64,000 nt of DNA from Mycolicibacterium bacteremicum. Its GTDB lineage: Bacteria; Actinomycetota; Actinomycetes; Mycobacteriales; Mycobacteriaceae. The notes beneath the pieces are model-generated. The model worked only from the letters and a program-made list of their open reading frames with translations, was not told where the DNA came from and ran no database searches. Numbering within the stretch: the stretch's first letter is position 1; every line of letters begins with the position of its first letter. The stretch lies in the NCBI RefSeq assembly GCF_002086115.1, contig NZ_MVHJ01000003.1:1-64000 (forward strand). The letters run 5' to 3'. A program made the translations under genes and the position numbers. This document shows positions 40,933 to 48,709 of this stretch, in pieces.

Positions 40933-42200
40933 GTCGGCCACACCTCCGGATTCGGTCGGAAACGTACGGTCAACATGCCGGCCCGCAGGTTCGCGTCGAT
41001 CACGATGCACCGCCGCAGTACGGATGCGAGCCGTACCCGGCGCCGCATACCCCCGGACCCGATGACCAGGTCATCGTCGACCCTGCCCAGTGTCAGTGCG
41101 CCCGGGTCGACCTGCGGCAACTCTAGCCGCATCCGGTACACCGCCTCCAGGCCGGACCCGGACTCGCGGTCGACCACCGGTCGCAGCGGACCGGGCGGGG
41201 CCGATCCGTCGCGGCGGCGGGCGGCGTCGAGCAATTCCCCCAGCGCCTTGGGACCGATCGGCTCGCCGGCCAGATGCGGCACCAGGACCAGCGCCACATC
41301 GCCGATCGACGCCTCCAGATCGTCGAGCACACCCTGTTGTTCGGCGATCCGTTCGGTGTACCAGTCGAATGCAGGGTGCGCGGGCAGGTTCCGGTACTCG
41401 AAGGAATCATCTTGCAGCAGAACCTGATTGACCAACAGCTCGGCGACCTTCACCCCCATCAGAGCGAGCGAGCCGAGGGTGCGCGCCGCCTCGGCGGCCA
41501 CCACCCGCTCGGCGGTGAGCACCAGGTGTGCGCCGACCCGGGACTCGTCGGACAACAGTGCCGAGAGCCGCTCGGTGCCCTCGGCCACCCGTTCGACGAG
41601 CGCCAGCGCCGCGGCCGAGGCCAGATCGGCGGGCGGTTGGGCCAGCCGGCGGTGCCGCGGCCAGCTGCGCTCCAGATACAGGTTGAAGGTGGCCGGCAGA
41701 GTCAGCATGCGCAACGCATCGGCGGTCGAAGCGCAGTCGACCACCACCTCGTCCCACGCACCGGAGTCGGCGAGTTCACCGACCTCGTGCAGTCCCAACA
41801 CCTCCTGGATCCCCGGCAGCGCCGAAAGCTCCTCGGGGGCAATACTTCCCAAATCGGAGTCGGGGAACTTGCCGACCAGCACGCCGGCGATCTCCCGCCA
41901 CCGGGCCTCCAGCAGCGCGAGGGTGTCCAGGGCAAGCGCATCCAGGGAACCGCCGGCCGCGCCTGTGCCGGGATCCAGCTCGGCCAGTACCCGGGTGGGC
42001 ATCCGCTGACCGGTCGGCGTCACCGTCGCGCCCAGCACGTCACCGGTGGAGTGCGCCTGATCGGTGGACACGATCAGCACCCGCAGCCCACTGCGGGCAG
42101 CACGCACCGCGGTGGCCGTGGCCAACGTGGACTTGCCTACCCCTCCCTTGCCGACGAACAGGCTGATCCGGGCGGGCGCGGACCGGTGATCGGCACTCAG
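40929..42200 (-). CDS. ArsA/Get3-like anion-transporting ATPase family protein (Rv2184c)
   Basis: The 423-residue protein has a deviant Walker A loop, LFVGKGGVGKSTLATATAV, at about residues 13-31, then LIVSTDQAHSTGDVLG (switch I-like) and VVVDCASTADALRMLTLP. These are hallmarks of the ArsA/Get3 clade of SIMIBI ATPases. No arsenic genes are near, so a protein-targeting or assembly role is as likely. The start is unusual: the first ordinary start codon (TTG 42125) falls inside the P-loop. The only codon that keeps the P-loop is CTG 42200, which overlaps the upstream gene's TGA as CTGA. Confidence 0.88.
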   Translation of the reverse strand: MSADHRSAPARISLFVGKGGVGKSTLATATAVRAARSGLRVLIVSTDQAHSTGDVLGATVTPTGQRMPTRVLAELDPGTGAAGGSLDALALDTLALLEARWREIAGVLVGKFPDSDLGSIAPEELSALPGIQEVLGLHEVGELADSGAWDEVVVDCASTADALRMLTLPATFNLYLERSWPRHRRLAQPPADLASAAALALVERVAEGTERLSALLSDESRVGAHLVLTAERVVAAEAARTLGSLALMGVKVAELLVNQVLLQDDSFEYRNLPAHPAFDWYTERIAEQQGVLDDLEASIGDVALVLVPHLAGEPIGPKALGELLDAARRRDGSAPPGPLRPVVDRESGSGLEAVYRMRLELPQVDPGALTLGRVDDDLVIGSGGMRRRVRLASVLRRCIVIDANLRAGMLTVRFRPNPEVWPT

Positions 42201-42640
42201 TTCACACCCACCTCGGCTCGTTTCTTGAGGTCCTTGAGTGCGGTGTCGGTGAGCCGGCGTTCGGCCTTGCGCTTGAGCAGGCCGATCATCGGGATGAGCA
42301 GATCGACCGACAGCTCATAGGTCACTTCGGTACCGGATCCCTTGGGCGACAACCGATATGCTCCCTCCAGCGCGCGCAACAACGAACTCGACACCAAAGT
42401 CCAGGTGACCGACCGGCGGTCGGCGGGCCACTGGTAGGTCAGCACCATGGTGTCCTTGAGCACGGCCGCGTCGAGTACCAGCCGGGCGGTCTTGGGGTTC
42501 CCGGCTTCGTCGCGCTCAATCACCTCGGCGTCCTTGTATTCGGCGACCCACTCCGGGTACGAGCCGATGTCCGCGATGACGTCCATCACCGTCGAGGGGT
42601 CGGCTTCGATATAGATCGTCTGCGCCGTCTTCTCCGCCAC
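42197..42640 (-). CDS. SRPBCC-family protein (Rv2185c/TB16.3-like)
   Basis: The 147-residue protein is a single START/polyketide-cyclase-like domain: AEKTAQTIYIEADPSTVMDV, IGSYPEWVAEYKDAEV, SSSLLRALEGAYRLSPKGSG and ELSVDLLIPMIGLLKRKAE. This closely follows M. tuberculosis Rv2185c (TB16.3). The fold binds hydrophobic ligands in a central cavity, and no ligand is known. GTG 42640 is chosen by the family start; GTG 42661 is possible. Its TGA overlaps the CTG start of the ATPase gene, making a tight four-gene run with Rv2186c-, Rv2184c- and Rv2183c-like genes. Confidence 0.9.
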   Translation of the reverse strand: MAEKTAQTIYIEADPSTVMDVIADIGSYPEWVAEYKDAEVIERDEAGNPKTARLVLDAAVLKDTMVLTYQWPADRRSVTWTLVSSSLLRALEGAYRLSPKGSGTEVTYELSVDLLIPMIGLLKRKAERRLTDTALKDLKKRAEVGVN

Positions 42641-42682
42641 ACCGAAGAAATCTACCCTCACCCCCGAGAGGGCGGCGCACCG

Positions 42683-43072
42683 TCAGGCCAGCCGCGAGAC
42701 GCCCACCGGCCGCGCGGCCTCCAGCCGGGTCTTGATCTCGAACGACATCTTCTTCCCGGCCACCCGGCGGGCGTGGTTGAGCTTGGCCAGGTCCAGCCGG
42801 GCGAGCTCGTGGGCGGTGACCCCGGCGGGCTCGGCATGCAGGAAGTAGTGCAGCAGCACGCCGTCCATCATGGGCTCCAGCCAGACCTCCATGGTGCCGG
42901 TCAACGCGCCGGTCACCGTCCAGCGCTGACCGGACGGGCCGCGGTCTTCGACCACTGTGAGTCGAAGGTCCGGCCACCATCGTCGCCAGCTCGGCGCATC
43001 GGCGACGGCACGGCCGACCTCGGCCGGGTCGGCACACACGAAGGTCTCATCGGCGATCTGGACGCTGTTCAT
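42683..43072 (-). CDS. Second SRPBCC-family protein (Rv2186c-like)
   Basis: The 129-residue protein starts MNSVQIADETFVCADPAEVG and continues with PSWRRWWPDLRLTVVED and HYFLHAEPAGVTAHELARLD. Its beta-rich pattern and C-terminal helix fit a small SRPBCC domain. It is the first gene of a minus-strand run of four (two SRPBCC proteins, an ArsA-like ATPase and a Cys-motif protein) preserved in M. tuberculosis. The function is unknown. It is divergent from fadD15 across 87 bp. Confidence 0.83.
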   Translation of the reverse strand: MNSVQIADETFVCADPAEVGRAVADAPSWRRWWPDLRLTVVEDRGPSGQRWTVTGALTGTMEVWLEPMMDGVLLHYFLHAEPAGVTAHELARLDLAKLNHARRVAGKKMSFEIKTRLEAARPVGVSRLA

Positions 43073-43114
43073 CGCCGTCCAGCTTCACACATGCGGTGCC
43101 GGTGGTGTGACGCA

Positions 43115-43159
43115 GCCGACTAGACTTACCGGCCAGTAACCCGCAACCCAGGACCCGAG
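43115..43159 (+). promoter_or_regulatory. Putative fadD15 promoter
   Basis: TAGACT at 43121-43126 fits the mycobacterial TANNNT -10 and lies about 33 bp before the GTG start. No clear -35 element can be named. GGACCCGAG precedes the start as a weak ribosome site. Confidence 0.4.
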
Positions 43160-44968
43160 GTGCCAACAATCGTGCGTGAGTTCTCCGTTCCGGCTTCGTT
43201 CGACATCGCCGAATACGACACCGTCGTCAGCTCGGTCTACACCCATGAGCGCGACGATCCCGATCATGTGATCATGCAGCGCCAGGTCGACGGCGCCTGG
43301 ACCGATGTCACCTGCGCCCAGGTCGCAGCGGAGATCCGTTCGGCCGCACTGGGGTTGCTCGCCCACGACATCGCACCCGGTGACCGGGTCGCCATCCTGT
43401 CGGCCACCCGCTACGAGTGGGCGATCATCGACTTCGCGATCCTGTCCATCGGCGCGGTCACCGTGCCCATCTACGAGACCTCCTCCCCCGAGCAGATCAA
43501 GCACGTGCTCAACGATTCCGGTTCGGTGCTGGTCTTCGCCGAGACCGCCGCCCACGCCGAGCGCATCGAACAACAGGCCGACCAGCTGCCCGAGGTGCGC
43601 ACCGTGCTGCGCATCGAGAACGAGCAGGCCCCGGCGCTGCAGGTACTCACCGAGGCCGGCAAGGACGTCGACCCCGGGCTGCTCGACGCCCGGGTGGCCG
43701 CCATCAAGTCCGGTGACCCGGCCACCCTGATCTACACCTCGGGCACCACCGGCCTGCCCAAGGGCTGCCAGCTGACGCACTCCAACCTGCTCTACGAGAT
43801 CCGCGGAGCCAAGGCGGCGTTCCCGACGATGCTGCGCAAGGGCGAACGCCTGCTGGTGTTCCTGCCGCTGGCGCACGTGCTGGCCCGGGCCATCACCATC
43901 GGCGCCTTCGCCAACAAGGTCACACTCGGCTTCACCAGTGACATCAAGAATCTGGTGCCGATGTTCGGGGTGTTCAAGCCCACCCTGGTGGTGTCGGTGC
44001 CGCGGGTGTTCGAGAAGGTCTACAACACCGCCGAGCAGAACGCCCGCAACGACGGCAAGGGCCGCATCTTCGAGATCGCCGCCAACACCGCCATCGAGTA
44101 CAGCCGGGCCCAGGACAGCAAGGGCGGGCCGGGGCTGGCCCTGCGGCTCAAGCATGCGGTGTTCGACAAGCTGGTCTACGGCAAGTTGCGTGCCGCGCTC
44201 GGCGGCGACTGCCATGCCGCCATCTCCGGTGGCGCACCCTTGGGCGCGCGGTTGGGCCACTTCTACCGTGGCGTCGGGCTGACCATCTACGAGGGCTATG
44301 GCCTGACCGAGAGCAGCGCCGCCGTCACCGCCAATCAGGTCGGGTCCATGAAGGTGGGTTCGGTGGGAAAGCTGTTGCCGGGCAACAGCATGCGCCTGGC
44401 CGATGATGACGAGCTGCTGCTCTCCGGCGGTGTGGTGTTCAGCGGCTACTGGCACAACGAGCAGGCCACCGCCGACGCGTTCACCGACGGCTGGTTCCAC
44501 ACCGGCGATCTGGGAGCCATCGACGCCGACGGGTTCCTCACCATCGTGGGCCGCAAGAAGGAGATCATCGTCACCGCCGGCGGCAAGAACGTCGCACCGG
44601 CCGTGCTGGAGGACCGGCTGCGGGCCCACCCGTTGATCAGTCAGGCCATGGCGGTCGGCGACGCCCAACCGTTCATCGCCGCGCTGATCACCATCGATCC
44701 CGAGGCCTTCGAGGGCTGGCGGGACCGCAACGGCAAGGGCGCGGCCACCGTCGCCGACCTGATCGAGGATCCGGACCTGGTCGCCGAGGTGGAGCTGGCC
44801 GTCAAGGAGGCCAACCAGGCCGTCTCCAAGGCCGAGGCCATCCGCACCTTCCGCATCCTGCCGGTCGACTTCACCGAGGACACCGGTGAGCTGACGCCCA
44901 CGCTCAAGGTCAAGCGCAAGGTGGTCGCCGAGAAGTTCGCCGACCAGATCGCCGCGATCTACAGCTAG
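43160..44968 (+). CDS. fadD15: Long-chain fatty-acid--CoA ligase FadD15
   Basis: The 602-residue adenylate-forming enzyme has the AMP-binding motifs [20 protein letters not shown] (P-loop-like A3), [15 protein letters not shown] (A5), [18 protein letters not shown] (A7) and [18 protein letters not shown] (A8/hinge). The C-terminal lysine region is [17 protein letters not shown]. It activates long-chain fatty acids to acyl-CoA. GTG 43160 is used; GTG 43172 is an alternative. Position between the SRPBCC run and pimB' equals that of Rv2187. Confidence 0.94.
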   Translation: MPTIVREFSVPASFDIAEYDTVVSSVYTHERDDPDHVIMQRQVDGAWTDVTCAQVAAEIRSAALGLLAHDIAPGDRVAILSATRYEWAIIDFAILSIGAVTVPIYETSSPEQIKHVLNDSGSVLVFAETAAHAERIEQQADQLPEVRTVLRIENEQAPALQVLTEAGKDVDPGLLDARVAAIKSGDPATLIYTSGTTGLPKGCQLTHSNLLYEIRGAKAAFPTMLRKGERLLVFLPLAHVLARAITIGAFANKVTLGFTSDIKNLVPMFGVFKPTLVVSVPRVFEKVYNTAEQNARNDGKGRIFEIAANTAIEYSRAQDSKGGPGLALRLKHAVFDKLVYGKLRAALGGDCHAAISGGAPLGARLGHFYRGVGLTIYEGYGLTESSAAVTANQVGSMKVGSVGKLLPGNSMRLADDDELLLSGGVVFSGYWHNEQATADAFTDGWFHTGDLGAIDADGFLTIVGRKKEIIVTAGGKNVAPAVLEDRLRAHPLISQAMAVGDAQPFIAALITIDPEAFEGWRDRNGKGAATVADLIEDPDLVAEVELAVKEANQAVSKAEAIRTFRILPVDFTEDTGELTPTLKVKRKVVAEKFADQIAAIYS

Positions 44969-44978
44969 ACAGGTCTCC

Positions 44979-45037
44979 GCCGAGACTACGGTTGTGCCGG
45001 GAAAAGCCCATTTCGCACCGGAAACCGTGGTCTCGGC
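44979..45037. repeat. 59-bp inverted repeat between converging fadD15 and pimB'
   Basis: The 15-bp arms GCCGAGACTACGGTT (44979-44993) and AACCGTGGTCTCGGC (45023-45037) pair with one mismatch. A nested dyad, GTGC...GCAC, extends the hairpin. It sits in the 75-bp gap where two genes converge, so it may help end transcription from both sides, although neither side has a T-tract. Its size and arm style recall the element at 19803-19859. Confidence 0.8.
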
Positions 45038-45043
45038 GCCGTC

Positions 45044-46183
45044 TCAGCCCAGGAAGCGCGCGAGCCGGGCACCCTGGGCGTGCCACTGCCAGTCGGCGAC
45101 CACCCAGTCCCGCCCGGCCGCGCCCATCCGGGCCGCGGTCTGGGGGTCGGCCAGCAGGTCGCCGACCGCGGTGGCGATGGCGTCCACATCGGTGCCGTCG
45201 ACCACCCAGCCGGTCTCGCCGTCGCGCACCGTCTCCGGGGCCCCGCCGGACCGTCCGGCCACCACCGGCACGCCGCTGGCCGAGGCCTCCAGATAGACGA
45301 TGCCCAGGCCCTCGACATCGAGTCCGGAGCCGCGGGTGCGACACGGCATCGCGAACACATCGGCCATCGCATGGTGGGCAGCGAGTTCCTCGGCCGGCAC
45401 CCCGCCGGTGAACAGCACATCCTCGGCCACCCCGCGGCGCTGCGCCAGCCTCTCCAGGTCCGTGCGGTACGGCCCGCCCCCGACGATCACCAGCGCGGCG
45501 TCGGGCACCTGGCGGCGGATCCGCGCGAAGGCACGGATCAGCATGTCCTGCCCCTTGCGTGGCACCAACCGCGACAGGCAGAGCACCACCGGCCGGTCCG
45601 CCAAGCCGTAGCGGGCGCGCAGCCGGGCGCGCGCGACCGTATCGGGGGCGAACCGGTCCACGTCCACCCCCGGGGACAGCCGCTCCAGCCGGGCGCGCGG
45701 GCCGAACGCCGAGGCGAACCGGCCGCGGGTGTAGTCACTGACGTAGGTGACGACATCGGCATCGTCACCGATGCGGCGCAGCGCCGAGCGGGCCACCGGC
45801 AGCATCGACCAGCCCACCTCGTGCCCGTGCGTGCTGGCGACAATCCGACCGGCACCGGCGCGCCGCGCCGTCGGGCCCAGCAGCGCCAGCGGGGCCGCCG
45901 CGCCGAACCACACCGTGTCGATCGCGTGCTCGTCGATGAGATCGCGCATCCGGCCGGACACCGTCGGTTCGGGCAGCATCAGGGTCGTCGGGTGCCGCAC
46001 GATGCGGTACCCGGCTTCGGCCGCCCGCCGGTCGTACTCCTCGCAGGCCTTCCACTTCGGCGCGTACACCGTGAGGTCATGGGTCCCGGCGCCGAGCAGT
46101 TCGCCGACGAAGGCCTCCAGGTAGGACTGGATGCCGCCACGGCGCGGCGGAAAGTCGTTGGTCAGCAACAGGACCCGGGTCAT
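45044..46183 (-). CDS. pimB: Phosphatidyl-myo-inositol monomannoside alpha-mannosyltransferase PimB'
   Basis: The 379-residue GT4 glycosyltransferase shows LLLTNDFPPRRGGIQSYLEA, STHGHEVGWSM, VTYVSDYTR, LSPGVDVDRFAPD, LCLSRLVPRKGQDMLIRAF, and the E-x7-E motif in DVEGLGIVYLEASASG. It corresponds to Rv2188c/PimB', which adds the second mannose to PIM1 using GDP-mannose in the cytoplasm. ATG 46183 is preferred; GTG 46192 is possible. Together with mptA and the GT87 gene it forms part of the PIM/lipomannan pathway scattered along this window. Confidence 0.94.
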   Translation of the reverse strand: MTRVLLLTNDFPPRRGGIQSYLEAFVGELLGAGTHDLTVYAPKWKACEEYDRRAAEAGYRIVRHPTTLMLPEPTVSGRMRDLIDEHAIDTVWFGAAAPLALLGPTARRAGAGRIVASTHGHEVGWSMLPVARSALRRIGDDADVVTYVSDYTRGRFASAFGPRARLERLSPGVDVDRFAPDTVARARLRARYGLADRPVVLCLSRLVPRKGQDMLIRAFARIRRQVPDAALVIVGGGPYRTDLERLAQRRGVAEDVLFTGGVPAEELAAHHAMADVFAMPCRTRGSGLDVEGLGIVYLEASASGVPVVAGRSGGAPETVRDGETGWVVDGTDVDAIATAVGDLLADPQTAARMGAAGRDWVVADWQWHAQGARLARFLG

Positions 46184-46193
46184 CCGGTCCACG

Positions 46194-46997
46194 CTATCGG
46201 GTCATCCAGGCACGCCACTGCGCCACCACCTGGTCCAGGTGGACGCCCAGCGTCTCCCGCACGGCGGTGGCGGCATCGGGATGCCCGGGCCCACAGGCCC
46301 GCAGATAGAGCGCCCGCAGTGCCGGTGCGCCGTAACGCTCGGCGACGAAGCGGCTGAACCACCAGGCACGGTCGTAGGCCAGTGCGCGCGCCGGCCCCGC
46401 GGTCTGCAGGTCGGCATCGGTGGGCAGCACCGCCACCTGCGCACCGTCGGGTGGCACCGGCTGGGCCGGCCGTCCCACGTAGTCGGCCACACCCTCGGTG
46501 AGCCATACCGGCGCGCTCGCCACGGTGCGATCCCGGGCGGCGACGTGGAACAGTTCGTGGCGCACCACGATGCGCAGGGCGGGTTCGGTCATGTCTTCCG
46601 CACCGGGTGCGAACACCATGCCGTCCGCGGTGGTCGCGGCGGCGATGTCCGGGCTGCCGTGGGCCAACACCCGGAACTGCTCGGCGGACTCGGTCACCAC
46701 CACGACGATCTCGCGGGGCCAGTCCGGTCCCCAGAACGCGGTGACGGCGTCGACGGCCCCCGGCAGTTCGGCGGCGATCCGGTCGATCAGCGGGCGGCTG
46801 CGCTGTCCACCCAGACCGCGCACTGCGGCGGTGCGGCCGCCGGGCAGCGCGATATCGGTGGTCGTCGCGGTGCCGGCCGACGCAGAAGTGGGCGTCGGGG
46901 AGCTCGGTGCCGTTGCCGTAGGCGGTGATTCGGCCTGGCACCCGGACAGCAGCGCGGCGACGACGAGACCGCCGGCGAGACGTCTGGCGGAGCTCAG
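46194..46997 (-). CDS. Putative metallopeptidase-like lipoprotein (Rv2189c-like) with a CTG start
   Basis: The 267-residue product begins with a signal peptide and lipobox, GGLVVAALLSGCQAE (Cys20). A Pro/Ser/Thr/Ala linker and a domain follow that contains RIVVRHELFHVAAR and WLTEGVADYVG. HELFH is an HExxH zinc-protease motif with a downstream Glu, as in gluzincin-like DUF proteins. The only start that includes the signal is CTG 46995-46997, which overlaps the upstream TGA as CTGA. A GTG at 46823 would lose the lipobox. It lies 10 bp before pimB' and may be cotranscribed with it. Confidence 0.83.
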   Translation of the reverse strand: MSSARRLAGGLVVAALLSGCQAESPPTATAPSSPTPTSASAGTATTTDIALPGGRTAAVRGLGGQRSRPLIDRIAAELPGAVDAVTAFWGPDWPREIVVVVTESAEQFRVLAHGSPDIAAATTADGMVFAPGAEDMTEPALRIVVRHELFHVAARDRTVASAPVWLTEGVADYVGRPAQPVPPDGAQVAVLPTDADLQTAGPARALAYDRAWWFSRFVAERYGAPALRALYLRACGPGHPDAATAVRETLGVHLDQVVAQWRAWMTR

Positions 46998-48136
46998 TAC
47001 CGGCGGACGTTGTAGATGGGCGCGTTGTTGACCGGCGCCACGACGACCGGCTTGCCGAACGTCGAGGCGTGCACCATCATGCCGTCGCCGATGTAGATGC
47101 CGACGTGCGAGGCGTCCGAGTAGTACGAGATGACGTCACCGGGCTGCATCTGATCGGTGGAGACCGGCTGGCCACCGGCGGCCTGCGCATAGCTGGAGTG
47201 CGGCAGCGAGATACCGGCCTGACTGAAGGCCCACTTGACCAGGCCGGAGCAGTCGAAGGCACCGGGACCCTCGGCGCCCCAGGAGTAGGGCGATCCGATG
47301 CGGGTCAGCGCGGCCTGCACGGCCACCGTGCCACCGCTGGATCCGGGGGCCGGAACGGCCGCCGGCGGGGCGATGTCGCCGGGCGGGATGCCCGCCGGCG
47401 GGGCGGCCAATACCGCGGGATCGTCTGCGGGCAACGGCGCGGGCGGCGGCGGCAACGCCACCCCCGCGGGCACCGGCGGGATGGCGGCCAACGTGTCGCG
47501 CTGGGCCGGGGTGAGCCGCTCGTACTGCGACTTCACGACGGCGATCTCCACCTGCAGCTTGCTTTGCTTGGATTGCAGATCGGCGCGCACCGCGGCGGCC
47601 TGTTCGGCGGCGGTCTTGGCGTCGGCGGCCGAGCGCGCGGAGGCCGATTCGGCCTGAGCGGCCTGCACGCTGGTCTTCTCGAAGTTGTCCATCTGGGCCG
47701 ACATCTCGGTGGCCATCACCCGCTGCACGGCCAACTGGTCGATCAGGACCTGCGGCGAGCTCGCCGTCAGCATGGAATCCAGACCGTCGGTGCGCCCGCC
47801 CATGTACTGTGCGGCGGCGATCTTGTCGACCGAGTTCTGGAAGGTTGCCAGCTGTTGCTTGGCGGTGTCGGCGGCGGCGAGGTCGGCGGTGTGCTTCTGC
47901 TCGGCGGCGGCCTGCGCGGCCAGCTTCTGGTCCAGATCGAGCTGCGCGGCATGCATGTTCTCGGTGGCGATCTCGGCCTGGTGCGACAGTTCGTTGAGCT
48001 TTGCCAGCGCATCCTCGGCCGGGTCGGCGTGGACCCCGGTGGCCAGTGATCCGCCGATGATGGTCAGACCCGCTAACGCACCGACAAGGGCTCGCTGGAC
48101 GCCGCGCTTACGCCGGTGGATGCGATCAGGCCTCAA
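46994..48136 (-). CDS. ripC: NlpC/P60 peptidoglycan hydrolase (RipC-like, Rv2190c)
   Basis: The 380-residue secreted protein has a signal peptide (about 1-37, GALAGLTIIGGSLATGVHA), a long coiled coil (about 40-225) of the PcsB/RipC type, a Pro/Ala linker, and a C-terminal NlpC/P60 domain. The catalytic Cys is in GAFDCSGLVKWAF, the first His in ASHVGIYIGDG, and the third residue lies in HASTFGKPVV. It cleaves stem peptides, probably between D-Glu and mDAP, at division; RipC is thought to be activated by FtsEX. It starts at TTG 48136 with AAGGA 9 bp ahead. The last codons overlap the CTG of the next gene. Confidence 0.94.
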   Translation of the reverse strand: MRPDRIHRRKRGVQRALVGALAGLTIIGGSLATGVHADPAEDALAKLNELSHQAEIATENMHAAQLDLDQKLAAQAAAEQKHTADLAAADTAKQQLATFQNSVDKIAAAQYMGGRTDGLDSMLTASSPQVLIDQLAVQRVMATEMSAQMDNFEKTSVQAAQAESASARSAADAKTAAEQAAAVRADLQSKQSKLQVEIAVVKSQYERLTPAQRDTLAAIPPVPAGVALPPPPAPLPADDPAVLAAPPAGIPPGDIAPPAAVPAPGSSGGTVAVQAALTRIGSPYSWGAEGPGAFDCSGLVKWAFSQAGISLPHSSYAQAAGGQPVSTDQMQPGDVISYYSDASHVGIYIGDGMMVHASTFGKPVVVAPVNNAPIYNVRRY

Positions 48137-48194
48137 GGTATTGCGTCCTTACAACTGCGATTCAGCCGCGACGAACTACTGTTAGGTCTCGAAC

Positions 48195-48224
48195 AGGTTA
48201 CGAAACGGCATCGGTCTTGTCCAA
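48195..48224 (-). promoter_or_regulatory. Sigma-A-like promoter of the ripC-type gene
   Basis: On the minus strand TTGGAC (plus-strand 48219-48224) and TAACCT (48195-48200) are separated by 18 bp, a good match to the mycobacterial housekeeping pattern. The start codon lies about 58 bp downstream. An AT-rich patch (ATTAATTTTTTGC, near 48255-48267) lies just upstream and could act as an UP-like element. Confidence 0.6.
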
Positions 48225-48290
48225 CGGAAGACGTGAATTTAACAGGCGACCGGGATTAATTTTTTGCTTCCCGTGGTTGTACGCGTGTCG

Positions 48291-48557
48291 TCACGCCACA
48301 CCCGTTCTACCATCCGGGCGGCCGTGGCGGTGGATCGGAACGAGCCGCAACCGGGGCGCCAGACCCGCGTCGGCCAGCACTTCGAGCGCCTGACGTTCGT
48401 CATCCAGCAAAGTTTCCGGGACCCCGAGCAACACGCTGACCACGCAGTCCTGGCACCCCGGTCCGCGCACGGCGCAGTCATCGCAATCGATGACCACCGA
48501 ACCGGTGTCCGCCGGTGGCGCGCCGTCGGTGAATTCCTCGCCCATCGGGTGTGTCAT
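48291..48557 (-). CDS. Small Cys-rich protein of unknown function
   Basis: The 88-residue protein has a double CxxC motif, IDCDDCAVRGPGCQDCVVSV (C-x2-C-x6-C-x2-C), followed by LLGVPETLLDDERQALEVLA and a basic C-terminus. Four cysteines in this spacing suggest a zinc ribbon or an Fe-S site. The protein pattern is clean while other frames here are not, so I consider it real. ATG 48557 follows GAGGA; ATG 48566 and ATG 48548 are possible too. It is divergent from the DEDDh/GIY-YIG gene and lies upstream of ripC on the same strand. I know of no assigned function. Confidence 0.72.
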   Translation of the reverse strand: MTHPMGEEFTDGAPPADTGSVVIDCDDCAVRGPGCQDCVVSVLLGVPETLLDDERQALEVLADAGLAPRLRLVPIHRHGRPDGRTGVA

Positions 48558-48650
48558 GGCATCCATCCTCTTGTCCGGGCCTGCTGTCGGCCGATTCCCC
48601 CGCACCGTAACGACGGGCACCGACACGTCCGCCCGATCGGCCTCGCGGCC

Positions 48651-48700
48651 GCCGTGGATATCCGTCGGATGTCCGTGGATGTCCGTGGATGTCCGTGGAT
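48651..48700. repeat. 10-bp tandem repeat upstream of the DEDDh/GIY-YIG gene
   Basis: Three perfect copies of GTCCGTGGAT (48671-48700) are preceded by two degenerate ones (GCCGTGGATA and TCCGTCGGAT, 48651-48670). One helical turn per unit would place any bound protein on one DNA face. The array lies between the divergent small Cys-rich gene and the nuclease gene and contains several in-frame ATG/GTG codons, which blurs start assignment. Confidence 0.85.
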
Positions 48701-48709
48701 GCCCCTGAT

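Noticed and set aside
40929..42125. Shorter ArsA-like protein starting at TTG 42125
   Set aside because: This start lies within the Walker A loop and would abolish nucleotide binding; the frame continues upstream with conserved sequence.
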